Positions 52,652 to 62,135 are shown, counted from the first letter of the stretch. The stretch: 64,000 bases of DNA from Arthrobacter sp. SW1 (GCF_001766675.1 NZ_MJLT01000007.1:17169-81168); one strand, 5' to 3'. Program-made: numbers and translations. Notes: a model not told the origin generated them from the sequence alone.

Positions 52652-53853
52652 CGTGCCACTCCCGCGGTGCCGTGCTTGATGGTGCCGTGTTTCTCCGCGC
52701 GGTGCCTCCGTGCGGGGTGGCGTTGCCCGGCCGGGTGGCGCTTGGCCGCCAGCTCCAGGCACAGCTGCTCGTAGCCGTCCGCCACTTTGTCCCAGTCGTA
52801 GCGGCGCGCGAAGGCGCGGGCCAGTTCGCCCCGCTCGGCGAGTTCCTCGCCGCTCCCGGCATCGTCGGCAAGCGCCGCCACGTCCTCCGGGCTGCTGAAG
52901 TAGCGGCCCGCGGTGGAGAGCACCTCGCGGTTGAAGCCGACGTCGAAGGCATTCGTGGCCGTGCCCGAACCGATGGCGCGCAGCAGCGAAGGATTGGTGC
53001 CGCCCACCGAATGCCCGTGCCAGTAGATCCGGGCGTTGGCGTACAGCTGGTCCAGCAGTTCCTGGTCCCACACGCCGCCTACGAAGCGCACCCGCTCATC
53101 GCCGAGCTCGTGCACGGTGCGGGTGTACTCATCCGAGTACGGCGCCGATCCCACCACCACGAGGGGCTCCTTCGCCGCGCTGCGGACGTAGCCTTCGACG
53201 ATCAGGTGTACATGGTTCTCCGGTTCGAAGCGCGCCACCACCAGGTGGTAGCCCTGCGGCGCCAGGCCCAGCTCCGCCAGCTTCCCGGACTCTCCCCCGG
53301 CGTGGATCGGTGCGCCGTACGCCAGGTACACGGTGTCGGCGTCGAACTTTTCCCGGTAGTAGTCCTGGATGCCGATGGCGTCCGCGATCAGCAGGTCGGA
53401 GCAGCGCACGGCGAGCGCTTCCATCCGCAGATAGTACTTCTGTCCCGCGGGCCCCCATTTGGCGCGCTTCCATTCAAGGCCGTCCACGTGCGTGGCCACC
53501 GGGATTCCGGCCGCACGGATCAGCGGCAGGAACGGGGCGTTGGCGGCGTTGAAGACGATCGCGGCGTCGCTGCGGTGCCGCAGCTGCTGCCCGATCAGGT
53601 GCGTCACCGAAAGACCTGTGTGGCTCAGGGTTTCCAGCGCCCGCTTGCGCAGGGCAGGCAGGAACACCAGTTTCATGCCCAGGTACTCGCGCGGATCGTC
53701 GTCCGGGTTGCCGTTGCTGTGGCGGCAGTACACGGTGACCTCATGCCCGCGGGCGGCCAGGCGCTGGCCGATTTCCTCGATGGCGGTTTCGAATCCCCCG
53801 TACCGGGCGGGCACGCCGCGGGTTCCCAGCATCGCGATCCGCAGCCCGGTCAT
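52648..53853 (-). CDS. Glycosyltransferase family 4 with DUF1972-type N-terminus
   Basis: The 401-residue protein opens with IAMLGTRGVPARYGGFETAI, the hallmark of the DUF1972 group of glycosyltransferases, often rhamnosyltransferases. The donor domain contains HLVVARFEPENHVHLIVEGY near residue 205 and a GGTNPSLLRAIGSG stretch near 290 with the usual acidic/glycine nucleotide-sugar contacts. Overlaps of 4 nt on both sides place it firmly in the operon. Rhamnose transfer is suggested only by family analogy. Confidence 0.85.
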   Translation of the reverse strand: MTGLRIAMLGTRGVPARYGGFETAIEEIGQRLAARGHEVTVYCRHSNGNPDDDPREYLGMKLVFLPALRKRALETLSHTGLSVTHLIGQQLRHRSDAAIVFNAANAPFLPLIRAAGIPVATHVDGLEWKRAKWGPAGQKYYLRMEALAVRCSDLLIADAIGIQDYYREKFDADTVYLAYGAPIHAGGESGKLAELGLAPQGYHLVVARFEPENHVHLIVEGYVRSAAKEPLVVVGSAPYSDEYTRTVHELGDERVRFVGGVWDQELLDQLYANARIYWHGHSVGGTNPSLLRAIGSGTATNAFDVGFNREVLSTAGRYFSSPEDVAALADDAGSGEELAERGELARAFARRYDWDKVADGYEQLCLELAAKRHPAGQRHPARRHRAEKHGTIKHGTAGVAR

Positions 53854-54305
53854 GGCCGGCTCCCCGCGGTCCGGCGGACGGACGGTTCACCGATCAGTTC
53901 CAGCGCGGCCCTCAACGCTGTGCTGGAGGTGTGCACCGTGTAAGGGAAATAGACCACCTCGACGCCGACCTTCGCGAACGCTTCTTCGAGCCGGTTTCCC
54001 TCTGCCGTGCCTTTCCAGTCGTCGCCCTTGAAGAACAGGTTGAAGCGTAGCTCTTCCCACACCTGCAGCTTGTCCGGCACCGTCTCGGCGAAGGCCATGT
54101 CAACGTAGCCGATGTTGCGGACAATCTCGATCCGTTCGGCCAGCGGCACCACGGCCGCCCGGCCCCGCACCAGTTCGAGCATCTCGTCGGAAACGACGCC
54201 GGCGATCAGGTAGTCGCAGCGGCTCTTGGCGTGCTTGAGGATGTTCAGGTGGCCCACGTGGAACAGGTCGAAGGCGCCCGGTGCGTATCCGATTCTGAGA
54301 CCCAT
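53850..54305 (-). CDS. Cytidylyltransferase (glycerol-3-phosphate cytidylyltransferase-like)
   Basis: The 151-residue protein is a small nucleotidyltransferase of the TagD type. It has GAFDLFHVGHLNIL with the HxGH motif near residues 15-20, AGVVSDEM and a late YFPYTVHTSSTAL that takes the place of the usual RTxGISTT loop. Members couple CTP to glycerol-3-phosphate or similar alcohols. It stands between the priming transferase and a GT4 and two genes from the CDP-alcohol phosphotransferase. ATG 54305 follows AAAGGGG. Confidence 0.84.
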   Translation of the reverse strand: MGLRIGYAPGAFDLFHVGHLNILKHAKSRCDYLIAGVVSDEMLELVRGRAAVVPLAERIEIVRNIGYVDMAFAETVPDKLQVWEELRFNLFFKGDDWKGTAEGNRLEEAFAKVGVEVVYFPYTVHTSSTALRAALELIGEPSVRRTAGSRP

Positions 54306-54335
54306 GTTGCAAACACCCCTTTCGGTGCGGTCCGC

Positions 54336-55907
54336 TTAGTAGGCCCCGACCGGCTTCATGACCACCTTGGCGGTGCGCCAGAGGATCATGATGTCGCCGG
54401 TCAGAGACCAGTTTTCGACGTAGTAGAGATCGAGGCGGACGGATTCGTCCCAGTCGAGGTTCGACCGTCCGTTGACCTGCCAGAGGCCCGTGATGCCCGG
54501 CTTGATGAGCAGGCGGCGCCGGGCGTGGCTTTCGTAGCCGTCCACTTCGCAGGGCAGCGGAGGCCGCGGACCCACCAGGCTCATGTCGCCACGGAGCACG
54601 TTCCACAGCTGGGGCAGTTCGTCCAGGGAGTACTTGCGCAGCCAGCGGCCGGCACGCGTGATGCGCGGATCGTCCTTGATCTTGAACAGCGGGCCCGCTC
54701 CCTCGTTCAGCTCCGCCAGGCCGGCCAGTTCCTCTTCTGCCGTGGCCACCATGGAGCGGAACTTGTACATCATGAAGCGTTCGCTGTTGCGGCCCACCCG
54801 TTCCTGCTTGAAGAACACGGGGCCGCGGCTGTCGTGCCACACCACCCAAGCGAGCACCGAAAAGAGCGGGAGCAGCAGCAGGAGCGCGGTACCGGCGACG
54901 ACGATGTCCACCGCCCGTTTGAGCACGTGCTTGCCACCGGCGAACTGCGGAAGTTCCACATGCATCAGGGGCAGGCCCTCCACCGGGCGCCAGTGGATCC
55001 GCGGCCCGGCCACGTTGGTCAGGCTCGAGGCCAGGGCCAGGCCGGCGTCGGTGCATTCCAGCGTCCATGCCAGCTCGCGGATGGCCCGCGGTCCGCCCGG
55101 CAGGCTGCCCGCCACCACCACGGAGTTCACTCCGGTCCGCTGTGCGGTGGCGGCCACCTCTTCGGCATCGAGGCCGCACAGCACCGGGATGCTCTTCTCC
55201 GAAAGCTGCAGGCTGCCCCCCGCCGGCGTTCCGGGGAGGGCCGCGCCCACCACCTCGTAGGCCGCGCCGGACACCTTGCCGAACTGCCGCACCACGTATT
55301 CCACGTCGCCGCGCTCGCCGACCACCAGCACTTTGGAGAGGTAGTGGCCGAAGTGCCGCTGGCGGCTCAGCCAGGCCCGCCACTGCCAACGGCTGAGCAG
55401 CAGGAGGAAGGCACCGGCCGGCATGGCGAGGGCGAAGTAGCTGCGGACGATGTCGACGTCGAACACGATCATGAGGATCGCCATGGCGCCGAACACACGC
55501 ATGGTGGCGTCCAGTACGCGCTTGTACTCGTCCGAACCGATGCCCAGCACTGTGTCATCCCGGGTGTGGTAGACCTCCAGGGCCAGCACCCAGAGCACCA
55601 GGATCGCCGCGCTGACGATCAGGTAGGAGGTACTCGAACCCGCGGCCAAAGCGTCGGCCGGTTCGAAGCGGAGGGTATAGGCCGCCGCCACGGTGAGAAG
55701 CACGATTGCTGCGTCCGTAATGCGCAGGAAGCGCCGGTACCTTTTCGCCCAGGGCGTCCCGGAATCAACGGACGACGCCGGCGCGAGCAGCGCGGCGTCC
55801 CAGGCCGCGCGGTGCGGCACGTGCCCTTTCAGGGCCGGGCTGCCGCTTTGGCGCCAGTAGGCCGAGTGGTTGACGGTGCGGGCGTGGAAGTCATCGATGG
55901 CGCTCAT
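54336..55907 (-). CDS. Priming polyprenyl-phosphate glycosyl-1-phosphate transferase
   Basis: The 523-residue enzyme is of the WbaP/CpsE type and places the first sugar-phosphate on undecaprenyl phosphate. Four membrane helices and a Rossmann-like CoA-binding-like domain (about 40-300) precede the catalytic domain with KRAVDIVVAGTALLLLLP, FKQERVGRNSERFMMYKFRSM, SLDELPQLWNVLRGDMSLVG and ITGLWQVNGRS. These are the hallmark motifs of the bacterial sugar transferase family. It is the first gene of the minus-strand operon, with a long leader upstream. The initiating sugar is not known. Confidence 0.93.
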   Translation of the reverse strand: MSAIDDFHARTVNHSAYWRQSGSPALKGHVPHRAAWDAALLAPASSVDSGTPWAKRYRRFLRITDAAIVLLTVAAAYTLRFEPADALAAGSSTSYLIVSAAILVLWVLALEVYHTRDDTVLGIGSDEYKRVLDATMRVFGAMAILMIVFDVDIVRSYFALAMPAGAFLLLLSRWQWRAWLSRQRHFGHYLSKVLVVGERGDVEYVVRQFGKVSGAAYEVVGAALPGTPAGGSLQLSEKSIPVLCGLDAEEVAATAQRTGVNSVVVAGSLPGGPRAIRELAWTLECTDAGLALASSLTNVAGPRIHWRPVEGLPLMHVELPQFAGGKHVLKRAVDIVVAGTALLLLLPLFSVLAWVVWHDSRGPVFFKQERVGRNSERFMMYKFRSMVATAEEELAGLAELNEGAGPLFKIKDDPRITRAGRWLRKYSLDELPQLWNVLRGDMSLVGPRPPLPCEVDGYESHARRRLLIKPGITGLWQVNGRSNLDWDESVRLDLYYVENWSLTGDIMILWRTAKVVMKPVGAY

Positions 55908-55979
55908 GCCGAGACCAGGACGCGGAAGCGGACAGCATCGAACCGGGCAGCAGGGAACCGGGAAACGGCCGGGTTCAGG

Positions 55980-56038
55980 GAGCCGGCGGCGGCTGGGGGT
56001 AGAGCCTTGGTCTCAGAAGACTCTAACGCCGCCGGCTC
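55980..56038 (-). promoter_or_regulatory. 12-bp perfect hairpin in the polysaccharide operon leader
   Basis: Bases 55980-55991 and 56027-56038 are perfect reverse complements separated by 35 nt, ending 73 bp from the priming transferase start. In the loop AGAG (56001-56004) can pair with CTCT (56021-56024). It could be an attenuator or a site that controls translation; no U run follows on the minus strand. Confidence 0.55.
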
Positions 56039-56323
56039 CGTCTTGGGGGTACTGCCGGATCCATGCCGGCGGTACCGGGAAAAACCGGAGCTTGGCGCGG
56101 GGCCGGACATCCGGCCGGACAAACCGGCCGGCTGCCCCCCATCGCCAGCGCACACCGAACCGGGGTGCGCTGCCACTGGAGCCGCCTGCGCTTCGACCGC
56201 TGCGCGCGACGATGCACGATCGTCGAGACGGGCTGGTTGTTGGCGCATTGTGAGACCCTTTGGCTGTTTTCCAGTGGCTGGAATCAGTCAACCGTCTGCC
56301 GAAGCGCGGCACATCCGTAACCA

Positions 56324-56494
56324 CTACTCGACTTGGCCGCGGCCGGGACGTCCTGGTCCCGCCTCGGGTACTCAGTTCGGGAAGGGACGGCGGGAGGATT
56401 ACTTGGGTGTACTCACTCTGATTAATCAAATCATTTTATTAACTACTTGGCGGGAGTGCGGCTACTCAGTTCGGTGGTTTCCGGGGGTGAGTAG
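56324..56494. promoter_or_regulatory. Repeated CTACTC / TACTCAGTTCGG motifs
   Basis: TACTCAGTTCGG occurs at 56369-56380 and 56463-56474 in direct orientation. The core CTACTC (or GAGTAG) also occurs at 56324, 56462 and 56489, and TACTC at 56410. The same core occurs twice, in inverted form, at 62136-62151 before the first luxR gene. They are candidate binding sites for the LuxR pair. Confidence 0.5.
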
Positions 56495-56499
56495 TGCTC

Positions 56500-56691
56500 A
56501 GGAGGCCGGCGCGTGGGTCCACGCCGGCCGGGTTCCCTGGCCGACGCGAAGCGAGGTCAGGGGGCCGGCGGGTGGGCCCACGCCGGCGGGGTTCCCTGGC
56601 CGACGCGAAGCGAGGTCAGGGGGCCGGCGGGTGGGTCCACGCCGGCCGGGTTCCCTGGCCGACGCGAAGCGAGGTCAGGGTGCCGGCGGGG
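56500..56691. repeat. 59-bp tandem repeat array running into a luxR stop codon
   Basis: Three full near-identical 59-bp units start at 56500, 56559 and 56618, followed by a partial fourth at 56677-56691. Each contains GTTCCCTGGCC and ACGCGAAGCGAGGTC. The stop codon of the luxR gene (56675-56677) straddles the border of units 3 and 4, so the coding end belongs to the array. Each unit has a near-palindrome CCCTGGCC...GGTCAGGG (one G-T pair) that can form a hairpin, perhaps a multiple terminator. Confidence 0.85.
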
Positions 56692-59374
56692 AAAGTTCGT
56701 CGCGGCTGCGGATGCCGAGCTTCGCATAGCTGCGGTACAGGTGGCCTTCCACGGTGCGTACGGACACCATCAGCTTGTCGGCGATCTGGCGGTCGCTCAG
56801 GCCGGAAGCGGCCAGGGCGATGATGTCCCGCTCCCTGCGCGTCAGCTGGACGGCGCGGGCCTTCGGTGCTTCCGCCGCGGGCGCGGCCTTCTTCTCCCCC
56901 AGGGCAAGTTCGCAGGCGTCCTTCCCGGCTGCTGCCTGCCGCGCCGCGGCCCGCTCCCCTGCCGCTTCCGAGAGGGACAGGGCGATCGAGTAGCAGTCCC
57001 GCGCCAGGCGCATCTGGCCGAGTGCGCGGAGGTAGTCGCCGGAGGACAGGACCGTCCGGATGTCCTTGCTGCCGCGGGCCGTGGCGAAGCGGGTCCAGGC
57101 CGAGGCCCAGGCGCCGCTCATGGCCCCTCCGCGCTCGACGGTGCGCTGGGCCGCCGCTGCGCTGCCGAGTTCCAGCCAGAGGGACAGCGCTTGGAGCTCG
57201 ACGCCGGCCGGGAGCCTTCCGCACTCGCCCACCACCAGGTCCTGGAGCCTTTGGAGGCCTCCGCCGTCGCGGTCCAGGGCTTCTTTCGCCGCGGCGGCGA
57301 AGACCTCCGCGAGCAGGGCATCCGGCCCGCTTCCCCGCGTCCCGCCGAGCCCGTCCAGGAGGGTGCGTGCGCTGCCTGATTCGCCGGCCCTGACCCCGGC
57401 GTACGCGGCCATGGCGGTGGCCTGCGCCAGCAGTTGCTGGGGGTCGTTCAACCGGAGCATCTCGACGGCGGGCCGCAGCAGGCTGAAGGCTTCGGCATAG
57501 TGCCCCTGGCGGAGGCAGGACAGCCCGCGGAAGTACTGGACCGTGCCGCCGAAGGTGATGAGCCCGGCCCCGGACTGTGCCTCATAACCGGACAGATCCT
57601 CCTCCGCCCCGGCCCAGTCACCGGCGTCGAGGGCCGCGGCGACTTTTCGGTAGAGCACGAACTCGGGGTAGAAGAACAGTTCCTCCGGGTCCATGTCCAA
57701 GGCGGAGGCTGCCTGCTTGGCCAGCACCTGGGCCTGAAGCGGGTCCCCTTGGGAACGCAGCAGGTCCGCGCGGAGGGCGAGGAGGAACGCCCTGGCGGAT
57801 CCGCCGTCGTCGGCCAATGAAGCGGATGTCCCCGGCTCTTCAAGGAGGCGGGCTAGCGCATCGAAGTCCCCGGCGAGGTCGAGGGACAGCAGCCGGGCCA
57901 TCAGCTCCCCGCTGTCGTGGCCTGCCGGAGGAACCTCGTCCATGGACTGCTCCAGGAGGAGCCGCAGCAGGGCCGCCCCGCCGGTCCACTTGCGCCGCGC
58001 AGCCCTGCCATTGCCGTTGTCCGGTGCTGCGGTTTCGGTCAGGGCGCGGGCTGCCTCGGCGAAGGCCCGCCCGGCATCGGCGTAGCGGCCGGCATTGAAG
58101 TGTGCCCTCGTGACCGCGAGTTGTCCGTGGGCCTTTGCCGGGCCGTCGGGCAGGCGGGCCGCCAGGGAAATCGCGGTGTCGTTCTGGAAGGTCCGGGCCG
58201 CGTGCACGGAGGCGCGGAGCAGTTGACGCTCGGGCACTTTCACCCCGGATTCCAAGGACCAGGCCACCCTCCGCAACAGCGCCCCCTCGGAACCCTGCTG
58301 CTGTTCCAGGCGCCACGCTAGCTGCTGGTGCAGCTGCAGGCTCCGCGATGCGGAGACCATGCTGCGGATCGCCTCGGCGTAGACGGGATGCCGCAGCCGC
58401 AGGGTTCCTCCTCCGCCGGACGCCACCAGGAGCTGGCTCTCCACGAGGTTCTGCAGCAGCTCGACGCCGAAATCGTCTTCCAGCGCGTCGATGCTTACCG
58501 GTTCGGCCAGGGCGATCATGGTCAGGGCGTCCCGCTCCTGCGGCGTCCTGCGCAGCAGCTGGTTCCGCACGAACCCCGTGAGGGCGGGGCCATCGCTCGC
58601 CAGCGGCCCGTGGAGGATCCAGATCCCGTTGCGTTTGGCCAGGGTGCCTGCCGCACGCGCGTCCTCCACCAGGCAGTTCAGCAGCAAGGGATTGCCTTCG
58701 GAGGCGGCCCAGAGGAATTGGACCGTGCTGGCCAGGACGGGGCCGTCGAGGAGATTCCCGCAGATCTTGCCGACGTCGTCCTTGCCCAGGTGGGGCAGGT
58801 CGATCCGCTCCGCCAGGCTGTCGTACCAGAGCTGCATCATCGGAGCAGGGAGCCCCGGCCGGGGACGGGCCGAGGCCACCAGCTTGGCCCAATTGGCCGT
58901 GATGAGGTCCACGATCACGTTTGCCGTGGCTTCGTCCAGTTCGTGGGCGTCGTCCACCAGGAGGAGCAGCGGCTGTTTCCGGCCTTCGCGGAGGCGTTCG
59001 AACTGGGCCCAGAACGCACGCAGGATGGCGATATGGGAACTGGTGGGGTCTTCCGGAAGATCCACCAGGTAGGGAGCAAGAACGCCGTAGGGAACGTTCG
59101 CGAGGGACGGGCTGCCGTGCACCCGCATGACGATGAAGTCTCCAGACAACGCGGCGGCGATCGACTCCGCCAGGCTGGACTTCCCGGCCCCGGCTTCGGC
59201 AACCAGGAGCACTGCCGCGGTGGCGCCGCCCCGCAGGGCCTGCGTTGCCACGTCAAGTTCGTGGTCCCGCCCCACCAAGGGCCGGGACCGTACCGGGTTG
59301 ACGTCGGCAAGGCCGCCGGGGCCTGCGCTGTTCCTGTTAGATGAGGCCAAGCAGATCACGTCGCGAGGACACAC
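56675..59374 (-). CDS. MalT-like LuxR-family ATPase regulator (second of pair)
   Basis: The 899-residue protein is a large ATP-binding LuxR regulator. It has Walker A VAEAGAGKSS near residues 58-67, Walker B LLLLVDDAHELD near residue 128, a long helical-repeat middle region and a C-terminal LuxR helix-turn-helix LTRRERDIIALAASGLSDRQ followed by VRTVEGHLYRSYAKLGIRSR. Start GTG 59374 lies inside the end of the gene before (38-bp overlap) and has no ribosome site, so translation is probably coupled; a later start cannot be excluded. It may sense a small molecule or protein and control the polysaccharide operon downstream. Confidence 0.84.
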   Translation of the reverse strand: MCPRDVICLASSNRNSAGPGGLADVNPVRSRPLVGRDHELDVATQALRGGATAAVLLVAEAGAGKSSLAESIAAALSGDFIVMRVHGSPSLANVPYGVLAPYLVDLPEDPTSSHIAILRAFWAQFERLREGRKQPLLLLVDDAHELDEATANVIVDLITANWAKLVASARPRPGLPAPMMQLWYDSLAERIDLPHLGKDDVGKICGNLLDGPVLASTVQFLWAASEGNPLLLNCLVEDARAAGTLAKRNGIWILHGPLASDGPALTGFVRNQLLRRTPQERDALTMIALAEPVSIDALEDDFGVELLQNLVESQLLVASGGGGTLRLRHPVYAEAIRSMVSASRSLQLHQQLAWRLEQQQGSEGALLRRVAWSLESGVKVPERQLLRASVHAARTFQNDTAISLAARLPDGPAKAHGQLAVTRAHFNAGRYADAGRAFAEAARALTETAAPDNGNGRAARRKWTGGAALLRLLLEQSMDEVPPAGHDSGELMARLLSLDLAGDFDALARLLEEPGTSASLADDGGSARAFLLALRADLLRSQGDPLQAQVLAKQAASALDMDPEELFFYPEFVLYRKVAAALDAGDWAGAEEDLSGYEAQSGAGLITFGGTVQYFRGLSCLRQGHYAEAFSLLRPAVEMLRLNDPQQLLAQATAMAAYAGVRAGESGSARTLLDGLGGTRGSGPDALLAEVFAAAAKEALDRDGGGLQRLQDLVVGECGRLPAGVELQALSLWLELGSAAAAQRTVERGGAMSGAWASAWTRFATARGSKDIRTVLSSGDYLRALGQMRLARDCYSIALSLSEAAGERAAARQAAAGKDACELALGEKKAAPAAEAPKARAVQLTRRERDIIALAASGLSDRQIADKLMVSVRTVEGHLYRSYAKLGIRSRDELSPPAP

Positions 59375-62078
59375 TCAGCTTGGCAAACACTTGGTAGAGA
59401 TGGCCTTCAACGGTGCGGACCGAGACGCCGATGTCCTTGGCAATGTCCCGGTTGGAGACACCGTGCCCGGCCATCCGGGCGATCTGGCGTTCGCGTTCGG
59501 TCAGCAGGGGTGCGTTGCCCCGGGGCATGACCGGAAGCTCCACCAGCAGCTGGGAAAGCCGGTCCAGCCGTGCCTGGGCCTGGCGGAGGGTGGCGTGGTC
59601 GGAGACGGACCTGGAGTAGTCCAGGGCGAGTGCAACGCAGCGCGCTTCCATCGCGTCCAGTTCCAGGCTTGCAGCGAGGTCCGCGGCTTCCATCATGATC
59701 CGCGCGCTGTGGGCCAGGCAGCCCTTGGCCATCAACGCCGACAAGCGGGCGAGCGGGCCTTGGCGGTGCGCGGCGACCTCCTCCATCAGGCGGAAGTCCT
59801 CATCGCGGCCATTGACCGTGGCTCCCACGATGTTCAGCCCGGCCGTGGTGTAACGGCCGTGCGCGATGTCCTCCTTCGCCGCGGCGATCAGGCGCTCGCG
59901 CGCTTCAGGTTCACCCAGCCAGCGGCGGGCCATGTCCGAACAGAATTCCCGCGCCCGGTTCGACAGGAATGCGCCGGCGGATCCGGCGTCGCTCTCCATG
60001 GAAAGGTAGCTGTAGGCGTTCGGTGAGTCGCCCAACTGCGCGTAGGCGAACGCGGTGGCGGCGTAGCCAAGCTGCAGCAGGTCCATCACCGAACGGTGTT
60101 CCAGCTGCGCCACGGCGGGCAGCAGGGAATCCAACGCCTTGGCGCCCCGGCCCGCGAAAAGGTTGGCCAGCCCGACTGCCAGTTCCAGGGCCGCGCCCCG
60201 GTACTGCAATTCCGACGGCGAAGCGAGCGGCCCGGTGCCGAGCAGGCGCAGGCAACTGCGCCACTGCCCGGCCTGGAGGTTGGCACAGAAGGCGGTCAGT
60301 CGGAAGTAGTCGCGCAGGCCGTGGCTCTCGGGCAGCCCTTCCATCCTCTGGCCTACGAATTCGACGAGGCGCAGGGCGTCCAGCTCACGGCCGGTAACGG
60401 AGTAGGCCTCGATGAGTATCACGGAACATGCCAGGCTGTGCTCCATATGGGCGGGATCCTGGTCGGCGGACGCGGCCTCCAGGGCCTCGATGACCTCGGT
60501 ATAGTTTCCGAGGTACGCGGCGTGGGCGAATTCCTCCAGGTCAAGGCGCCGTCCGGCCGCGGCAAGCTCGTCCCGGAGTGCCGGCGCCTGCGGACCGGAC
60601 GCCCGGAAGGCCTCCAGCCGCCCGCGCGCTTCACGGAGGGCGGCGCTCGAGTCTTCCGCACGGCCCGGCAGCCAGCGCAGGGCATTGGCCTTGGCGGCGA
60701 AGTACGCGGCCAGCTCCTTGGCTGTCAAGGCATCGATCTGCCCGGCCGTGACATCCTCCACCTCGGCCAAGGCACGCCGGTAGTCCGCCATGAGGATCAA
60801 CGCTTCGGCCTTGCGACACTGCCCGGCCACCCACTCGGGGTCGGAGCGTTGGATTCCTTCAGCGCACTTCAGGGCGAAGCCCGGATCGAAGTGGCGGACC
60901 GCGGCACCCGCGGCGGCCAGGGCGTGCGCCGGGGCCAGCGGGACCTGCGCGTCGTGGGAGAGGGCCGCGTAGCCCAGCACCTCCTGCTCGGACATGTCCG
61001 CCATGTCCGGTTCCTGCCCGTCCAGCAGCGTGGCGCGCAACTGCCTGCGGCGCGGCACGGTCAGCCAGGACCGGACGATATCCGCCACGTACGGCTGGCG
61101 CAGCGAGGTCCAGCGCATGGGGCAATCGTCCACCGCGATCAGGCCGGAATCCTCCATGTCGGCGAGGGTCTTGGCATCGAAAACCGCGGCCAGCCGGCCC
61201 AAGGGAACCCGCCGGGCACAGGCCAGCATCTCCACGATTTCGCGGGTCTCCGGATTTTCCCTGCTCCACCGGGCCCGGACGACTTCTTCGAGGCCATGGG
61301 CGTTTTCAATGACGAGTTCGCCGCGCAGCGTCCAGACGGAATTGACCAGCACCAGGTTTCCCGCCGCGCGTTGCTCGGCCACGAGGGATTCGAGCAGGAG
61401 CGGGTTGCCCCCGGACGCGGTATGCAGCCGGCTGACCAGTGCGGCGGTCATGCGGTGGCCCAGCATGGTGGCCAGGACATCGGCGGTCTGCTCATGGCCC
61501 AGGGTTTCAAGCTGGACCTCGGCCAGGCGGCCTTCCTGGAGGAACCAGTGGAAGTCCACGGGAAGATCGCTGGACTGCTGGGCGATGGCGATGATGCGGG
61601 CGGCCCCCGTCAGCAGGATGTTCATGAGCACCCCCGTGCTCATTTCATCGGTGCCACCTGGGTTGTCCAGGACCAGGATGACATCCCGGCCGCCGGCATC
61701 CTCCCGGATCAAGGACGTAATTCCCTGGAGGATTCCGGTGGGCGAGGCCAGGTACTTCTGGGGCAGCCTGGCGAGCATGAAACTGAAGCAGCCATACGGG
61801 GTACTGTCCCCCGTGGAGGAACTCCGCAGGTGGATCACGTAGGGATCGTTGTCGAGCGAGGCAACCACCAAGCGGCCCATGGAACTTTTGCCCACGCCCT
61901 GGGCGCCGGTGATGACCACGCCGAGTACTTCGGGATGGTCAAGTGCCTCCTTGACCCTGGCCATTTCGCGGCCGCGCGCGGCAACCGACCATTGCATGTG
62001 GCTTCCCGCCACCGTTTCCGGCTTGCCAGGATCCAACGCCTTCGAAGCATCGCCCCAGCTCTGCGTCTCCCTCGACAT
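59337..62078 (-). CDS. MalT-like LuxR-family ATPase regulator (first of pair)
   Basis: The 913-residue protein has the same plan as its neighbour: Walker A ITGAQGVGKSS at about residues 56-66, Walker B VILVLDNPGG near residue 135, a helical middle and a C-terminal HTH with LTERERQIARMAGHGVSNRD and VRTVEGHLYQVFAKLSVSSR. The pair looks like an ancient duplication. ATG 62078 follows GAGGACAG. An inverted GAGTAG/CTACTC repeat lies about 58 bp upstream, suggesting autoregulation. Its 3' end overlaps the next regulator gene. Confidence 0.86.
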   Translation of the reverse strand: MSRETQSWGDASKALDPGKPETVAGSHMQWSVAARGREMARVKEALDHPEVLGVVITGAQGVGKSSMGRLVVASLDNDPYVIHLRSSSTGDSTPYGCFSFMLARLPQKYLASPTGILQGITSLIREDAGGRDVILVLDNPGGTDEMSTGVLMNILLTGAARIIAIAQQSSDLPVDFHWFLQEGRLAEVQLETLGHEQTADVLATMLGHRMTAALVSRLHTASGGNPLLLESLVAEQRAAGNLVLVNSVWTLRGELVIENAHGLEEVVRARWSRENPETREIVEMLACARRVPLGRLAAVFDAKTLADMEDSGLIAVDDCPMRWTSLRQPYVADIVRSWLTVPRRRQLRATLLDGQEPDMADMSEQEVLGYAALSHDAQVPLAPAHALAAAGAAVRHFDPGFALKCAEGIQRSDPEWVAGQCRKAEALILMADYRRALAEVEDVTAGQIDALTAKELAAYFAAKANALRWLPGRAEDSSAALREARGRLEAFRASGPQAPALRDELAAAGRRLDLEEFAHAAYLGNYTEVIEALEAASADQDPAHMEHSLACSVILIEAYSVTGRELDALRLVEFVGQRMEGLPESHGLRDYFRLTAFCANLQAGQWRSCLRLLGTGPLASPSELQYRGAALELAVGLANLFAGRGAKALDSLLPAVAQLEHRSVMDLLQLGYAATAFAYAQLGDSPNAYSYLSMESDAGSAGAFLSNRAREFCSDMARRWLGEPEARERLIAAAKEDIAHGRYTTAGLNIVGATVNGRDEDFRLMEEVAAHRQGPLARLSALMAKGCLAHSARIMMEAADLAASLELDAMEARCVALALDYSRSVSDHATLRQAQARLDRLSQLLVELPVMPRGNAPLLTERERQIARMAGHGVSNRDIAKDIGVSVRTVEGHLYQVFAKLSVSSRRDLLGLI

Positions 62079-62135
62079 TTATCTGTCCTCAAGTCCGGCG
62101 GCTAAGGGCCGAACGGTGCCCGGGCGCCACTTAAC

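Larger units (their letters stand above)
55908..56674 (-). other. 767-bp upstream region of the polysaccharide operon
   Basis: This gene-free stretch lies between the priming transferase and the luxR gene, both on the minus strand. From the transferase outward it holds a 12-bp perfect stem (55980-56038), CTACTC-type motifs including a 12-bp direct repeat (56324-56494), a strikingly AT-rich patch around 56419-56455 that is the likely promoter, and the 59-bp tandem array that reaches into the luxR 3' end. A transcript from the AT-rich patch would have a leader near 500 nt. Confidence 0.6.

Noticed and set aside
56500..56691. CRISPR array
   Set aside because: The 59-bp units are directly adjacent with no unique spacers, and no cas genes are nearby.
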